From positions 2,710 through 7,729 of the forward strand of contig DAAV01000121.1 in assembly GCA_001701295.1 (NCBI GenBank): 5,020 bases of DNA. The letters run 5' to 3'. This document shows positions 1-5,020 of this stretch, piece by piece (position 1 is the first letter of the stretch; each line of letters begins with the position of its first letter). This stretch comes from Bacteroidales bacterium H10 (GTDB lineage: Bacteria > Bacteroidota > Bacteroidia > Bacteroidales > Muribaculaceae). The notes under the pieces are model-generated. The model was not told where the DNA came from. It ran no database searches and was given only the letters and a program-made list of their open reading frames with translations. Made by a program: the position numbers and the translations under genes.

Positions 1-1
1 A

Positions 2-142
2 GATGCGGCGATAGTGCCCGCATACCCCGTGGAAGTCCAGTGCGCCGATATTTTCGCCACCCTCCTTCCGGTCGTCGCGATAGGACTCATAACAGCAGCC
101 GTCACAGCCGCATTCGCAAGATCCAGAATACTGCAAAAATGA
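2..142 (+). CDS. ABC transporter permease, FtsX/LolE-like, C-terminal fragment
   Basis: Only the last 46 codons and a TGA stop at 140-142 are present; the rest lies left of the window. The fragment begins with a short soluble stretch containing AYPVEVQCADI and continues into a hydrophobic segment (about fragment residues 17-39, ATLLPVVAIGLITAAVTAAF), ending in a short basic tail (ARSRILQK). A YPVEVQ-type motif followed by a final transmembrane helix is typical of the end of Bacteroidota FtsX-like permeases, which sit in the inner membrane and work with an ATPase, often in lipoprotein release or export. That assignment is from memory of the family and rests on a short piece. The tail lacks the WYPVR-like ending I would expect in many homologues. 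It is followed by a 98-base gap with its own promoter, so it is probably a separate transcription unit from the genes downstream. Confidence 0.6.
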   Translation, partial: DAAIVPAYPVEVQCADIFATLLPVVAIGLITAAVTAAFARSRILQK

Positions 143-151
143 CATCTGTCA
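140..151. repeat. Short dyad TGACA-N2-TGTCA
   Basis: A perfect 5-base inverted repeat with a 2-base centre overlaps the TGA stop of the upstream permease fragment and lies about 30 bases before the likely -33 element of the next gene. Its symmetry would suit a dimeric helix-turn-helix regulator. It has no T-tract after it, so it does not look like a terminator. A dyad of this size can arise by chance, and no function is shown by the sequence. Confidence 0.3.
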
Positions 152-179
152 ATTCTCTCCATGCAATTTGTCTGATTTT

Positions 180-212
180 TATTGCATATATAAGATTTTT
201 TTAGTAATTTTG
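180..212 (+). promoter_or_regulatory. Bacteroidota-type promoter for the Lrp-family gene cluster
   Basis: TAATTTTG at 205-212 fits the Bacteroidota -7 consensus TAnnTTTG exactly. A TATTG at 180-184 supplies a -33-like TTG about 20 bases upstream, close to the usual spacing. Transcription would begin around 217-221, giving a leader of only about 20 bases before the ATG at 241. The surrounding 170-235 stretch is very A/T-rich compared with the coding DNA. No Shine-Dalgarno sequence is visible before the ATG, which is normal for this phylum. The -33 half is the weaker match. Confidence 0.6.
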
Positions 213-240
213 TGGCGAATCTAAACATTTTGAAACCATA

Positions 241-717
241 ATGGAAAAACTTGACACTCTTGACAAGAAAATCCTGAACATAGTGATGGAAAACGCAAGG
301 ATTCCTTCAAAAGACATCGCCTTGCAGTGTGGCGTATCGCGTGCCGCAATCCACCAGCGCATACAGCGTCTTATTGACATGAAAGTGATTATCGGTTCGG
401 GATATATCGTAAACCCGCACAAGCTCGGGTACAATACATGCACCTACATCGGTGTCAAACTTGAGAAAGGTTCTCTCTACCGCGAGGCTGCTGCCGAGTT
501 ATGCAAGATTCCCGAAGTAGTGGAATGTCATTTCACAACGGGACCTTACTCCATGCTTATCAAACTGTACGCATACGACAACCAGCACCTCATGCAGCTC
601 CTCAACGACCGCATACAGCACGTGCCCGGAGTCACCGAAACCGAGACTCTCATCTCTCTCGAACAGAGCATGAACCGTCAGATACACATCGACACCACAA
701 AGACTGACGGAAAATAA
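241..717 (+). CDS. Lrp/AsnC family transcriptional regulator
   Basis: This 158-residue protein has the usual length and two-domain layout of the Lrp/AsnC family. The N-terminal winged helix-turn-helix covers about residues 4-60: LDTLDKKIL starts helix 1, PSKDIALQCGVS forms the turn, and SRAAIHQRIQRL (33-44) is the recognition helix, followed by the wing (KVIIGSGYIVNP). The C-terminal RAM ligand-binding domain spans about 66-141 and contains TGPYSML (100-106), where most family members have TGxYD; Ser104 replaces the usual Asp. Such proteins act in the cytoplasm as dimers or octamers and sense amino acids or related metabolites; the effector cannot be read from this sequence. The start is the ATG directly after the promoter, and no in-frame alternative fits the domain better. 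It is the first gene of a cluster, 35 bases before the YfhO gene with no terminator between, and Lrp proteins often regulate themselves and their neighbours. Confidence 0.93.
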   Translation: MEKLDTLDKKILNIVMENARIPSKDIALQCGVSRAAIHQRIQRLIDMKVIIGSGYIVNPHKLGYNTCTYIGVKLEKGSLYREAAAELCKIPEVVECHFTTGPYSMLIKLYAYDNQHLMQLLNDRIQHVPGVTETETLISLEQSMNRQIHIDTTKTDGK

Positions 718-752
718 CGTCACGTGTCGTCTCTCCTCACATACCATACCCC

Positions 753-3248
753 ATGAAAAAGAAATATTTATTTTATATTCTGGCCACCGCGTTTCTCGCT
801 GTAGTGGCCATTGTTTTTTTCTATCCTGATGATGTGCAGGGCAATGTCCTGCAGCAACACGATATAATGCAGGGCATTGCCAACGGTCAGGAAGGCAAGG
901 CATTTCATGAAGCGACCGGCGAGACCACCCGTTGGACAAACTCTCTGTTCGGAGGAATGCCCAATTTCCAGATCGCGCCGTCATATCCCGCCAATAGCCT
1001 CCTCTCATGGATCGGGCAGGTATATATGCTCGGATTGCCGGCCCCGGCCAATCTGCTGTTCGCACTGATGGCAGGCTTTTTCATCATGTGCCTCTGCATG
1101 AGGATGAAATGGCACACATCGCTGTTTGCCGCGCTTGCATGGGGTTTCTCGTCTTATTTCATCATTCTTATCGGAGCGGGACATATATGGAAATTCGTCA
1201 CGCTTGCCTATATACCTCCGACCATAGGCGGAATCGCTCTGCTGTACCGGCGCAAGTATCTTGCCGGAACGGCCCTCACGGCTCTCTTCGGAGCTTTGCA
1301 GTTGCAGAGCAATCATCCGCAGATGACATATTATTTCCTGTTTGTGGTTCTTGCCATGATGCTTGCATGGCTGTGGTCGGCAATCCGCGACAAAAAACTG
1401 AAGCAATGGTTTTCCGCCACGGGACTCGCGATTCTGGCCGGCGCTCTTGCCCTGGCCGCGAATTCGGCAAGTCTCTACAACTCGTATGAGTATGCGAAAG
1501 AGACTGTCAGAGGCAAAGCCACCGATCTGACAATATCAGGCAAAGGAGACACTGGAGGGATGGACCGGAACGCCATCACCGCCTGGAGCTATGGCGTGGA
1601 TGAAACCTTCACATTGCTGATTCCCAACGTCAAGGGAGGCGCCACAATCCAGCCCGTAGCAGGCGAGATAACATTAAAATCGCTTGCCTATACCGATAAA
1701 GCGGACGATCTGGGTGTCTCTCCGGAGGAACTTCAGTTTATCGGGCAGTTCCCACAGTACTTCGGTGACCAGCCCATGACCAATGGTCCGGTATATGTAG
1801 GGGCCTTCGTTCTCCTTCTTGCGATTCTCGCGCTTTTCATGGTTAGATCCCCCATGAAATGGGCTCTGTTTGCCGTCTCCGTTCTCGCGATTCTTTTATC
1901 ATGGGGACATAATTTCCCGGCATTTACAAATTTCTTTATAGATTATTTCCCGGCCTATAATAAATTCAGGGCCGTATCAAGCATTCTGGTGATCGTAGAA
2001 TTCACCATACCTCTCCTCGCTGCCCTTTGTATCAAAAAGATGCTTGAGAATCCTGATGAATTCCGCCGCAATCCCTGGGTATCCTATACTGTTTTCGGAC
2101 TCGGGGCTCTGATCTGTCTTGTAGGATGGATCTCGCCTTCCGTTTTCGGAGATCCATATTCCGCTTCCGAACTCAAGCAGCTTCAGGAGGCCGGAGCTTT
2201 CTCCAATCCGGCCTATTACGGGGTCATCAACGGAATCCGCGACATCCGGCTTTCTCTCGTCAGCGCCGACTGCGGACGATCTTTGGTGTTCATTCTGTTC
2301 GGAATCCTTCTGATATTTCTATATTTCAAGGGAGTATTCAAAAAGCAGTCCGTCTTTGTGTTCACTCTTTCTTTGCTTACTCTTGCGGATCTCTATTCGG
2401 TGGCACACCGCTATGTCAACAGCGACAATTTCACTGAACCGGCTGACAATGAAGTGGCGTTCAAAATGACCGAGGCCGACAAAGCCATCCTGCGCGACAC
2501 ATCGAACTACCGCGTTATCGACGTAGCCGATATGGGAGGCGCGCGCTCATCTTATTTCCACAAAACAATCGGAGGATACCACGCCGCTAAACTTACACGC
2601 TATAACGATCTTCTCGAACACCAGATATATCGCAACAACACGGGCGTATTGAATATGCTCAATACAAAATATATCCTTTCGGGCGATCAATACGAGGTCA
2701 ATCCCGATGCATTGGGCAACGCTTGGTGGGTTTCCGGTATTGATTATGTATCTGATGCGAATCATGAAATGGCGGCTCTCGACTCACTTGACACGCGCAC
2801 GCGTGCAGTCGCTGACGTAAAATTCCGCAATATTCTCGGAGATGCGTCATCTCCGGCACCGGGAGACACGATCTATGAAACCTCTTATGCACCAAACAAG
2901 CTGACGTATAAGGCACGAAGCTCGCACGGAGGTGTCGCTGTCTTCAGCGAGATCTTCTTCCCCTGGGGCTGGGAGGCCACTGTCGATGGAAAACCCGTCG
3001 AAATCGGACGTGTCAACTACGTGCTCCGCGCATTGAAGATCGGACCCGGAACTCATGACATCGTATTCCGTTTCGACCCGAAATCATTGCGTGTCACCAA
3101 CACCCTCGGAGTCATTGCCGTCGTGCTGATATACGTGATATGTCTCGCAGCTTTCGCATACTGGACATGGAAGTTCGTAAAACGTCTTAACCGCCAGCAT
3201 CCTGAACGCGACGGAATGGCAGCTGACAACTCTGACAAAGAAAAATAA
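753..3248 (+). CDS. YfhO family membrane protein, probable GT-C glycosyltransferase
   Basis: An 831-residue polytopic inner-membrane protein. MKKK precedes a first membrane helix (about 5-24), then a loop with QHDI (Asp37), the place where GT-C enzymes carry an acidic catalytic residue. About a dozen further helices follow between roughly 98 and 548 (for example 122-141, 189-208, 345-363, 367-383, 405-427, 443-461, 509-526), interrupted by a soluble loop at about 240-345. A large extracytoplasmic domain spans about 550-780, and a last helix lies at about 782-805 before a charged tail. Landmarks I recognise from Bacteroidota YfhO proteins are SNHPQMTYYF (186-195), FGDQPMTNGPVYVGA (337-351), YNKFRAVSSILVIVEF (402-417), GGYHAAKLTRYNDL (607-620) and a closing FFPWGWEATVDGKPV-like domain. 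Firmicute YfhO is implicated in glycosylating lipoteichoic acid from a polyprenyl-linked sugar; the substrate here is unknown. Length is full for the Bacteroidota form. The ATG at 753 is chosen because the first helix follows it directly. Confidence 0.92.
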   Translation: MKKKYLFYILATAFLAVVAIVFFYPDDVQGNVLQQHDIMQGIANGQEGKAFHEATGETTRWTNSLFGGMPNFQIAPSYPANSLLSWIGQVYMLGLPAPANLLFALMAGFFIMCLCMRMKWHTSLFAALAWGFSSYFIILIGAGHIWKFVTLAYIPPTIGGIALLYRRKYLAGTALTALFGALQLQSNHPQMTYYFLFVVLAMMLAWLWSAIRDKKLKQWFSATGLAILAGALALAANSASLYNSYEYAKETVRGKATDLTISGKGDTGGMDRNAITAWSYGVDETFTLLIPNVKGGATIQPVAGEITLKSLAYTDKADDLGVSPEELQFIGQFPQYFGDQPMTNGPVYVGAFVLLLAILALFMVRSPMKWALFAVSVLAILLSWGHNFPAFTNFFIDYFPAYNKFRAVSSILVIVEFTIPLLAALCIKKMLENPDEFRRNPWVSYTVFGLGALICLVGWISPSVFGDPYSASELKQLQEAGAFSNPAYYGVINGIRDIRLSLVSADCGRSLVFILFGILLIFLYFKGVFKKQSVFVFTLSLLTLADLYSVAHRYVNSDNFTEPADNEVAFKMTEADKAILRDTSNYRVIDVADMGGARSSYFHKTIGGYHAAKLTRYNDLLEHQIYRNNTGVLNMLNTKYILSGDQYEVNPDALGNAWWVSGIDYVSDANHEMAALDSLDTRTRAVADVKFRNILGDASSPAPGDTIYETSYAPNKLTYKARSSHGGVAVFSEIFFPWGWEATVDGKPVEIGRVNYVLRALKIGPGTHDIVFRFDPKSLRVTNTLGVIAVVLIYVICLAAFAYWTWKFVKRLNRQHPERDGMAADNSDKEK

Positions 3249-3268
3249 ATCGGACAACGCCGTACACG

Positions 3269-3820
3269 ATGGGGCAGATAGCGGAGTCATATAAACGTTG
3301 GCGGCATACCCGTGGATACGGGGTACACTCCCCGTATGCTTATTCAGTCGTCAAGGAAGTGGTAAGACCGGGACGCAGGTATGCTTATTACGGATATGAC
3401 GACATCGACAATGCCATTGACTCGAATGCGGTGCCTCACGCCCGACGCATGGCAACGACTTTGCTGCGCCTCGCGGCATTCCTGAGAACCGACACGGCCT
3501 TCATCCCGCGTACTGAGAACTCAAGCCTGTATCTTACGGCATTGAAAGCGGCAAATTCGAAGATAAAAATTACTTCCGCCGTGCAGGAGGCCTCCCGCTG
3601 CAAGCTGGTATGTTCGACTTCGGATTTCGTACCTCTCGACACTTTGAAGTCTCTTATCAGGACTCAGGGACGTGCCATAGCCATATTTAACGCCCCCGAT
3701 GGGTGGAAAGACAGACTTTTTGAGGAAATCGGCGAAGGACTGATGTTGCATGGTTCACATAATCTTATAGTGATATCCCGGCCGGGAATGCAGAAAGTAT
3801 CTTACTCTGTCATAATCTGA
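3269..3820 (+). CDS. Degenerate, truncated SAM-methyltransferase-like protein
   Basis: A 183-residue cytoplasmic protein without signal peptide or membrane helices. Its N-terminus (RGYGVHSPYAYSVVKEVV, 15-32, then YAYYGYDDID, 38-47) matches the start of a Bacteroidota family of class I SAM-dependent methyltransferase-like proteins, in which an HSP-F/Y motif is followed by a YY/IE region. Those relatives run to about 240-260 residues and continue with an ELGTSLGIST-type SAM-binding loop. Here the corresponding stretch (about 74-90, DTAFIPRTENSSLYLTA) has lost the glycines and the acidic residue, and the protein stops after LIVISRPGMQ, some 60 residues before the family's end. The reading frame is nonetheless intact and packed 20 bases after the YfhO gene and 2 bases before xerD, so it is probably translated. 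Methyltransfer activity looks unlikely; a structural or binding role, or slow decay of an old gene, are both possible. The family link comes from recalled motifs, not a search. Confidence 0.7.
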   Translation: MGQIAESYKRWRHTRGYGVHSPYAYSVVKEVVRPGRRYAYYGYDDIDNAIDSNAVPHARRMATTLLRLAAFLRTDTAFIPRTENSSLYLTALKAANSKIKITSAVQEASRCKLVCSTSDFVPLDTLKSLIRTQGRAIAIFNAPDGWKDRLFEEIGEGLMLHGSHNLIVISRPGMQKVSYSVII

Positions 3821-3822
3821 CC

Positions 3823-4728
3823 TTGAGACCATATTCTGAAATAACCAGGGATTTCTCAAGATATCTGCTGCTGGAACGCGGACTGTCGGAACATACGGCG
3901 AAGGGCTATCTCGTCGATGTGGGGCACCTTCTGGACTACACACGTTCCCACTCAGTGGAACTGACTGATATAAAACAGGAGGATATCCTTTCATTCCTTT
4001 GCGAGATACACGATATGGGAATCTCAGCACGCTCCCAGGCGAGAATGATAGCGGGCATAAGAAGTTTCTTCCAGTTCATGAAGATGGAAGGCGAGATCCA
4101 ATCCGATCCTTCTGAACTAGTGGAATCCCCTAAAATAGGCCGGACTCTTCCTGATGTTCTCAGCGTCGAGGAAATCGACGCCATGATTCTTGCCATCCCA
4201 CCCGACAAACCGGAAAGCCTGAGAAATCACGCGATAATCGAGACTCTTTACGGGAGCGGACTTCGTGTTTCCGAGCTGGTGGATCTACGTCTTTCGCGCG
4301 TTTCTTTCGATGACGGATACATGATTGTGGAGGGGAAGGGAGACAAACAGAGACTTGTACCGCTCTCTCCTGTCGCGTCTGACCTCATAAAGGAATATCT
4401 TCCTATAAGAAATGCAGGGCCGATTAAAAAAGAAGGATCGGACATTCTTTTTCTCAACCGTCGCGGCGCCCCTCTGACGCGCGTGATGGTTTTCTACATA
4501 ATCCGCGATCTTGCGGCCGCAGCCGGAATAACAAAAAAAGTGTCACCTCATACCCTACGCCATTCATTCGCCACCCATCTGCTTGAAGGGGGTGCCAATC
4601 TTCGCGCCATACAGGAGATGCTCGGACATGAGTCAATAGCCACCACAGAAATATACCTGCACCTCGACCGCACCCGTCTGCGCGCCGAACTCTTGGAGCA
4701 TCACCCGCACTTCCACAACAATAAATAA
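3823..4728 (+). CDS. xerD: Tyrosine recombinase XerD
   Basis: A 301-residue site-specific tyrosine recombinase, close to the 298 residues of E. coli XerD. The N-terminal core-binding (SAM-like) domain spans about 5-90, with ERGLSEHTAKGYLVDV (18-33) typical of Xer proteins; the catalytic domain covers about 110-298. All six active-site residues are visible: Arg148 (GSGLRVSEL), Lys172 (EGKGDKQR), His243 and Arg246 (HTLRHSFATHLLEGG), His269 (LGHESIATTEIY) and the nucleophile Tyr278. Spacing matches XerD almost residue for residue, so this is very likely the enzyme that resolves chromosome dimers at dif with XerC and FtsK. XerC, or a single-Xer role, cannot be excluded. The start is TTG at 3823, 2 bases after the preceding stop. 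The frame is open upstream only to a TAA at 3760-3762, with no ATG or GTG in between; the next in-frame ATG would delete about 64 residues of the core-binding domain. Translation is therefore probably coupled to the upstream gene. No att sites or other integrase-associated genes are nearby. Confidence 0.93.
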   Translation: MRPYSEITRDFSRYLLLERGLSEHTAKGYLVDVGHLLDYTRSHSVELTDIKQEDILSFLCEIHDMGISARSQARMIAGIRSFFQFMKMEGEIQSDPSELVESPKIGRTLPDVLSVEEIDAMILAIPPDKPESLRNHAIIETLYGSGLRVSELVDLRLSRVSFDDGYMIVEGKGDKQRLVPLSPVASDLIKEYLPIRNAGPIKKEGSDILFLNRRGAPLTRVMVFYIIRDLAAAAGITKKVSPHTLRHSFATHLLEGGANLRAIQEMLGHESIATTEIYLHLDRTRLRAELLEHHPHFHNNK

Positions 4729-4734
4729 AATATC

Positions 4735-4749
4735 ATTTCATCCTGAAAT
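4735..4749. repeat. Small inverted repeat after xerD
   Basis: ATTTCA at 4735-4740 and TGAAAT at 4744-4749 form a perfect 6-base dyad around a TCC loop, 6 bases after the xerD stop. The stem is A/T-rich and no T-run follows on the plus strand, so it is at best a weak transcript end for the plus-strand cluster. It is the only hairpin before the minus-strand terminator. Confidence 0.3.
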
Positions 4750-4768
4750 AACTTAAGTATATACATAG

Positions 4769-4802
4769 AAAAACGGCACCCAACTTTTCGGATGGGCACC
4801 GT
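4769..4802 (-). terminator. Intrinsic terminator of the minus-strand outer-membrane gene
   Basis: Read on the minus strand, ACGGTGCCCA (4802-4793) pairs with TGGGTGCCGT (4782-4773) around a 10-base loop (TCCGAAAAGT), and the stem ends in a run of five T (4773-4769). In RNA the two central TG/TG positions become U-G and G-U wobble pairs, so the stem is continuous over 10 base pairs. On the plus strand the same positions become C-A and A-C mismatches, and the sequence after the stem is not T-rich. The element therefore serves the beta-barrel gene, whose stop lies 20 bases before it, and works poorly if at all for the converging xerD transcript. Confidence 0.85.
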
Positions 4803-4805
4803 CAC

Positions 4806-4823
4806 AATTTAATTATTTAAATT
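4806..4823. repeat. A/T-only palindrome at the end of the minus-strand gene
   Basis: AATTTAA (4806-4812) and TTAAATT (4817-4823) are inverted around TTAT, between the terminator and the stop codon of the minus-strand gene, touching its last base. It contains no G or C, so a folded stem would be weak. It may simply reflect the A/T-rich intergenic spacer. Confidence 0.25.
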
Positions 4824-5020
4824 TAGAAGTTGAAGTAGAAGCCGAGTGTGAGATCGCGTGTATCGAACGAGATACCGCCCTTGCGGGGCATACCTGCATC
4901 GAAAGCGGCATTGTTCGCACCCTGGTATCCGAGGAAACCTACGTGGGCCACTACAGAGAATTTGTCAGTGAAGTTGAATGCCACACCGGGACGGAAGCCG
5001 ATATTCCATGTAACGGCAGT
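4823..5020 (-). CDS. Outer-membrane beta-barrel protein, C-terminal fragment
   Basis: The last 65 codons and a TAA stop (4825-4823) are inside the window; the start lies beyond the right edge. The visible protein alternates aromatic and small or polar residues in strand-length pieces: WNIGFRPGVAFNFTDKFSVV, then AHVGFLGYQG, a loop with Asn, Ala, Met-Pro-Arg-Lys-Gly-Gly, and finally FDTRDLTLGFYFNF. This is the pattern of the last amphipathic strands of a small OmpA/OmpX-like outer-membrane barrel of the kind common in Bacteroidales (porin family or outer membrane beta-barrel protein). It ends in phenylalanine, the terminal aromatic recognised by the BAM assembly machinery. The function beyond being a barrel cannot be inferred. 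It converges on xerD and is followed by its own strong terminator at 4769-4802. Confidence 0.82.
   Translation of the reverse strand, partial: TAVTWNIGFRPGVAFNFTDKFSVVAHVGFLGYQGANNAAFDAGMPRKGGISFDTRDLTLGFYFNF

Noticed and set aside
167..170. TTTG as the -33 box of the promoter
   Set aside because: It is 34 bases before the -7 box at 205-212, too far for the usual spacing of about 19-21; TTG at 182-184 fits better.
718..752. CACGTG-containing near-palindrome in the regulator/YfhO gap as an operator or terminator
   Set aside because: The core is only 6 symmetric bases, there is no T-tract, and the gap is short and compatible with simple co-transcription.
499..1065. 188-codon open frame on the minus strand across the regulator/YfhO junction
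   Set aside because: It lies antisense to two well-supported genes; its translation is rich in Arg, Trp and Cys with no domain-like pattern, and its start has no promoter or context of its own.
1007..1489. 160-codon plus-strand open frame inside the YfhO gene
   Set aside because: It is an out-of-frame shadow of a long, recognisable membrane protein and has no recognisable motif.
3823..4728. Recombinase as part of a phage, integron or integrative element
   Set aside because: Length, motif spacing and position in a packed housekeeping-like cluster fit XerD; no att-like direct repeats, tRNA gene, excisionase or other mobile genes are visible nearby.
4774..4801. GGCACC occurring twice as a direct repeat
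   Set aside because: Both copies are explained as the two arms of the minus-strand terminator with wobble pairs, not as a separate repeat or integration scar.

Overview
The window looks like chromosomal DNA from a member of the Bacteroidales, at roughly 50% G+C by eye. The evidence is a Bacteroidota-type promoter (TAnnTTTG -7 box), no purine-rich Shine-Dalgarno sequences ahead of the genes, a long YfhO protein with Bacteroidota-style motifs, and an outer-membrane beta-barrel protein ending in an aromatic C-terminus. A Muribaculaceae-like gut bacterium is my best guess, but that is inference from base composition and protein style only.

Layout: positions 2-142 hold the last 46 codons of a plus-strand gene that resembles the C-terminus of an FtsX/LolE-type ABC transporter permease. 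A 98-base gap follows with a good promoter candidate at 180-212. A tightly packed plus-strand cluster then runs from 241 to 4728: an Lrp/AsnC-family regulator (241-717), a large YfhO-family membrane protein, probably a GT-C-type glycosyltransferase (753-3248), a short, degenerate relative of a Bacteroidota SAM-methyltransferase family (3269-3820), and a tyrosine recombinase of the XerD type (3823-4728). The gaps are 35, 20 and 2 bases and I see no terminator between genes, so they are probably one transcription unit. The recombinase appears to start at TTG.

A converging minus-strand gene enters from the right edge. Its last 65 codons (4823-5020) encode the end of an outer-membrane beta-barrel protein, and 20 bases past its stop lies a strong intrinsic terminator that folds fully only in the minus-strand transcript.

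The genes do not form an obvious pathway. The regulator could control the cluster and its own promoter, the YfhO protein likely modifies an envelope glycan or lipid, and the recombinase has all six catalytic residues and looks like the housekeeping chromosome-dimer resolvase rather than a mobile-element integrase. I see no mobile element, CRISPR array, RNA gene or new defence-like system. The points most worth a second look are the truncated methyltransferase-like gene, the TTG start of xerD with its 2-base gap, and the strand-polarised terminator.
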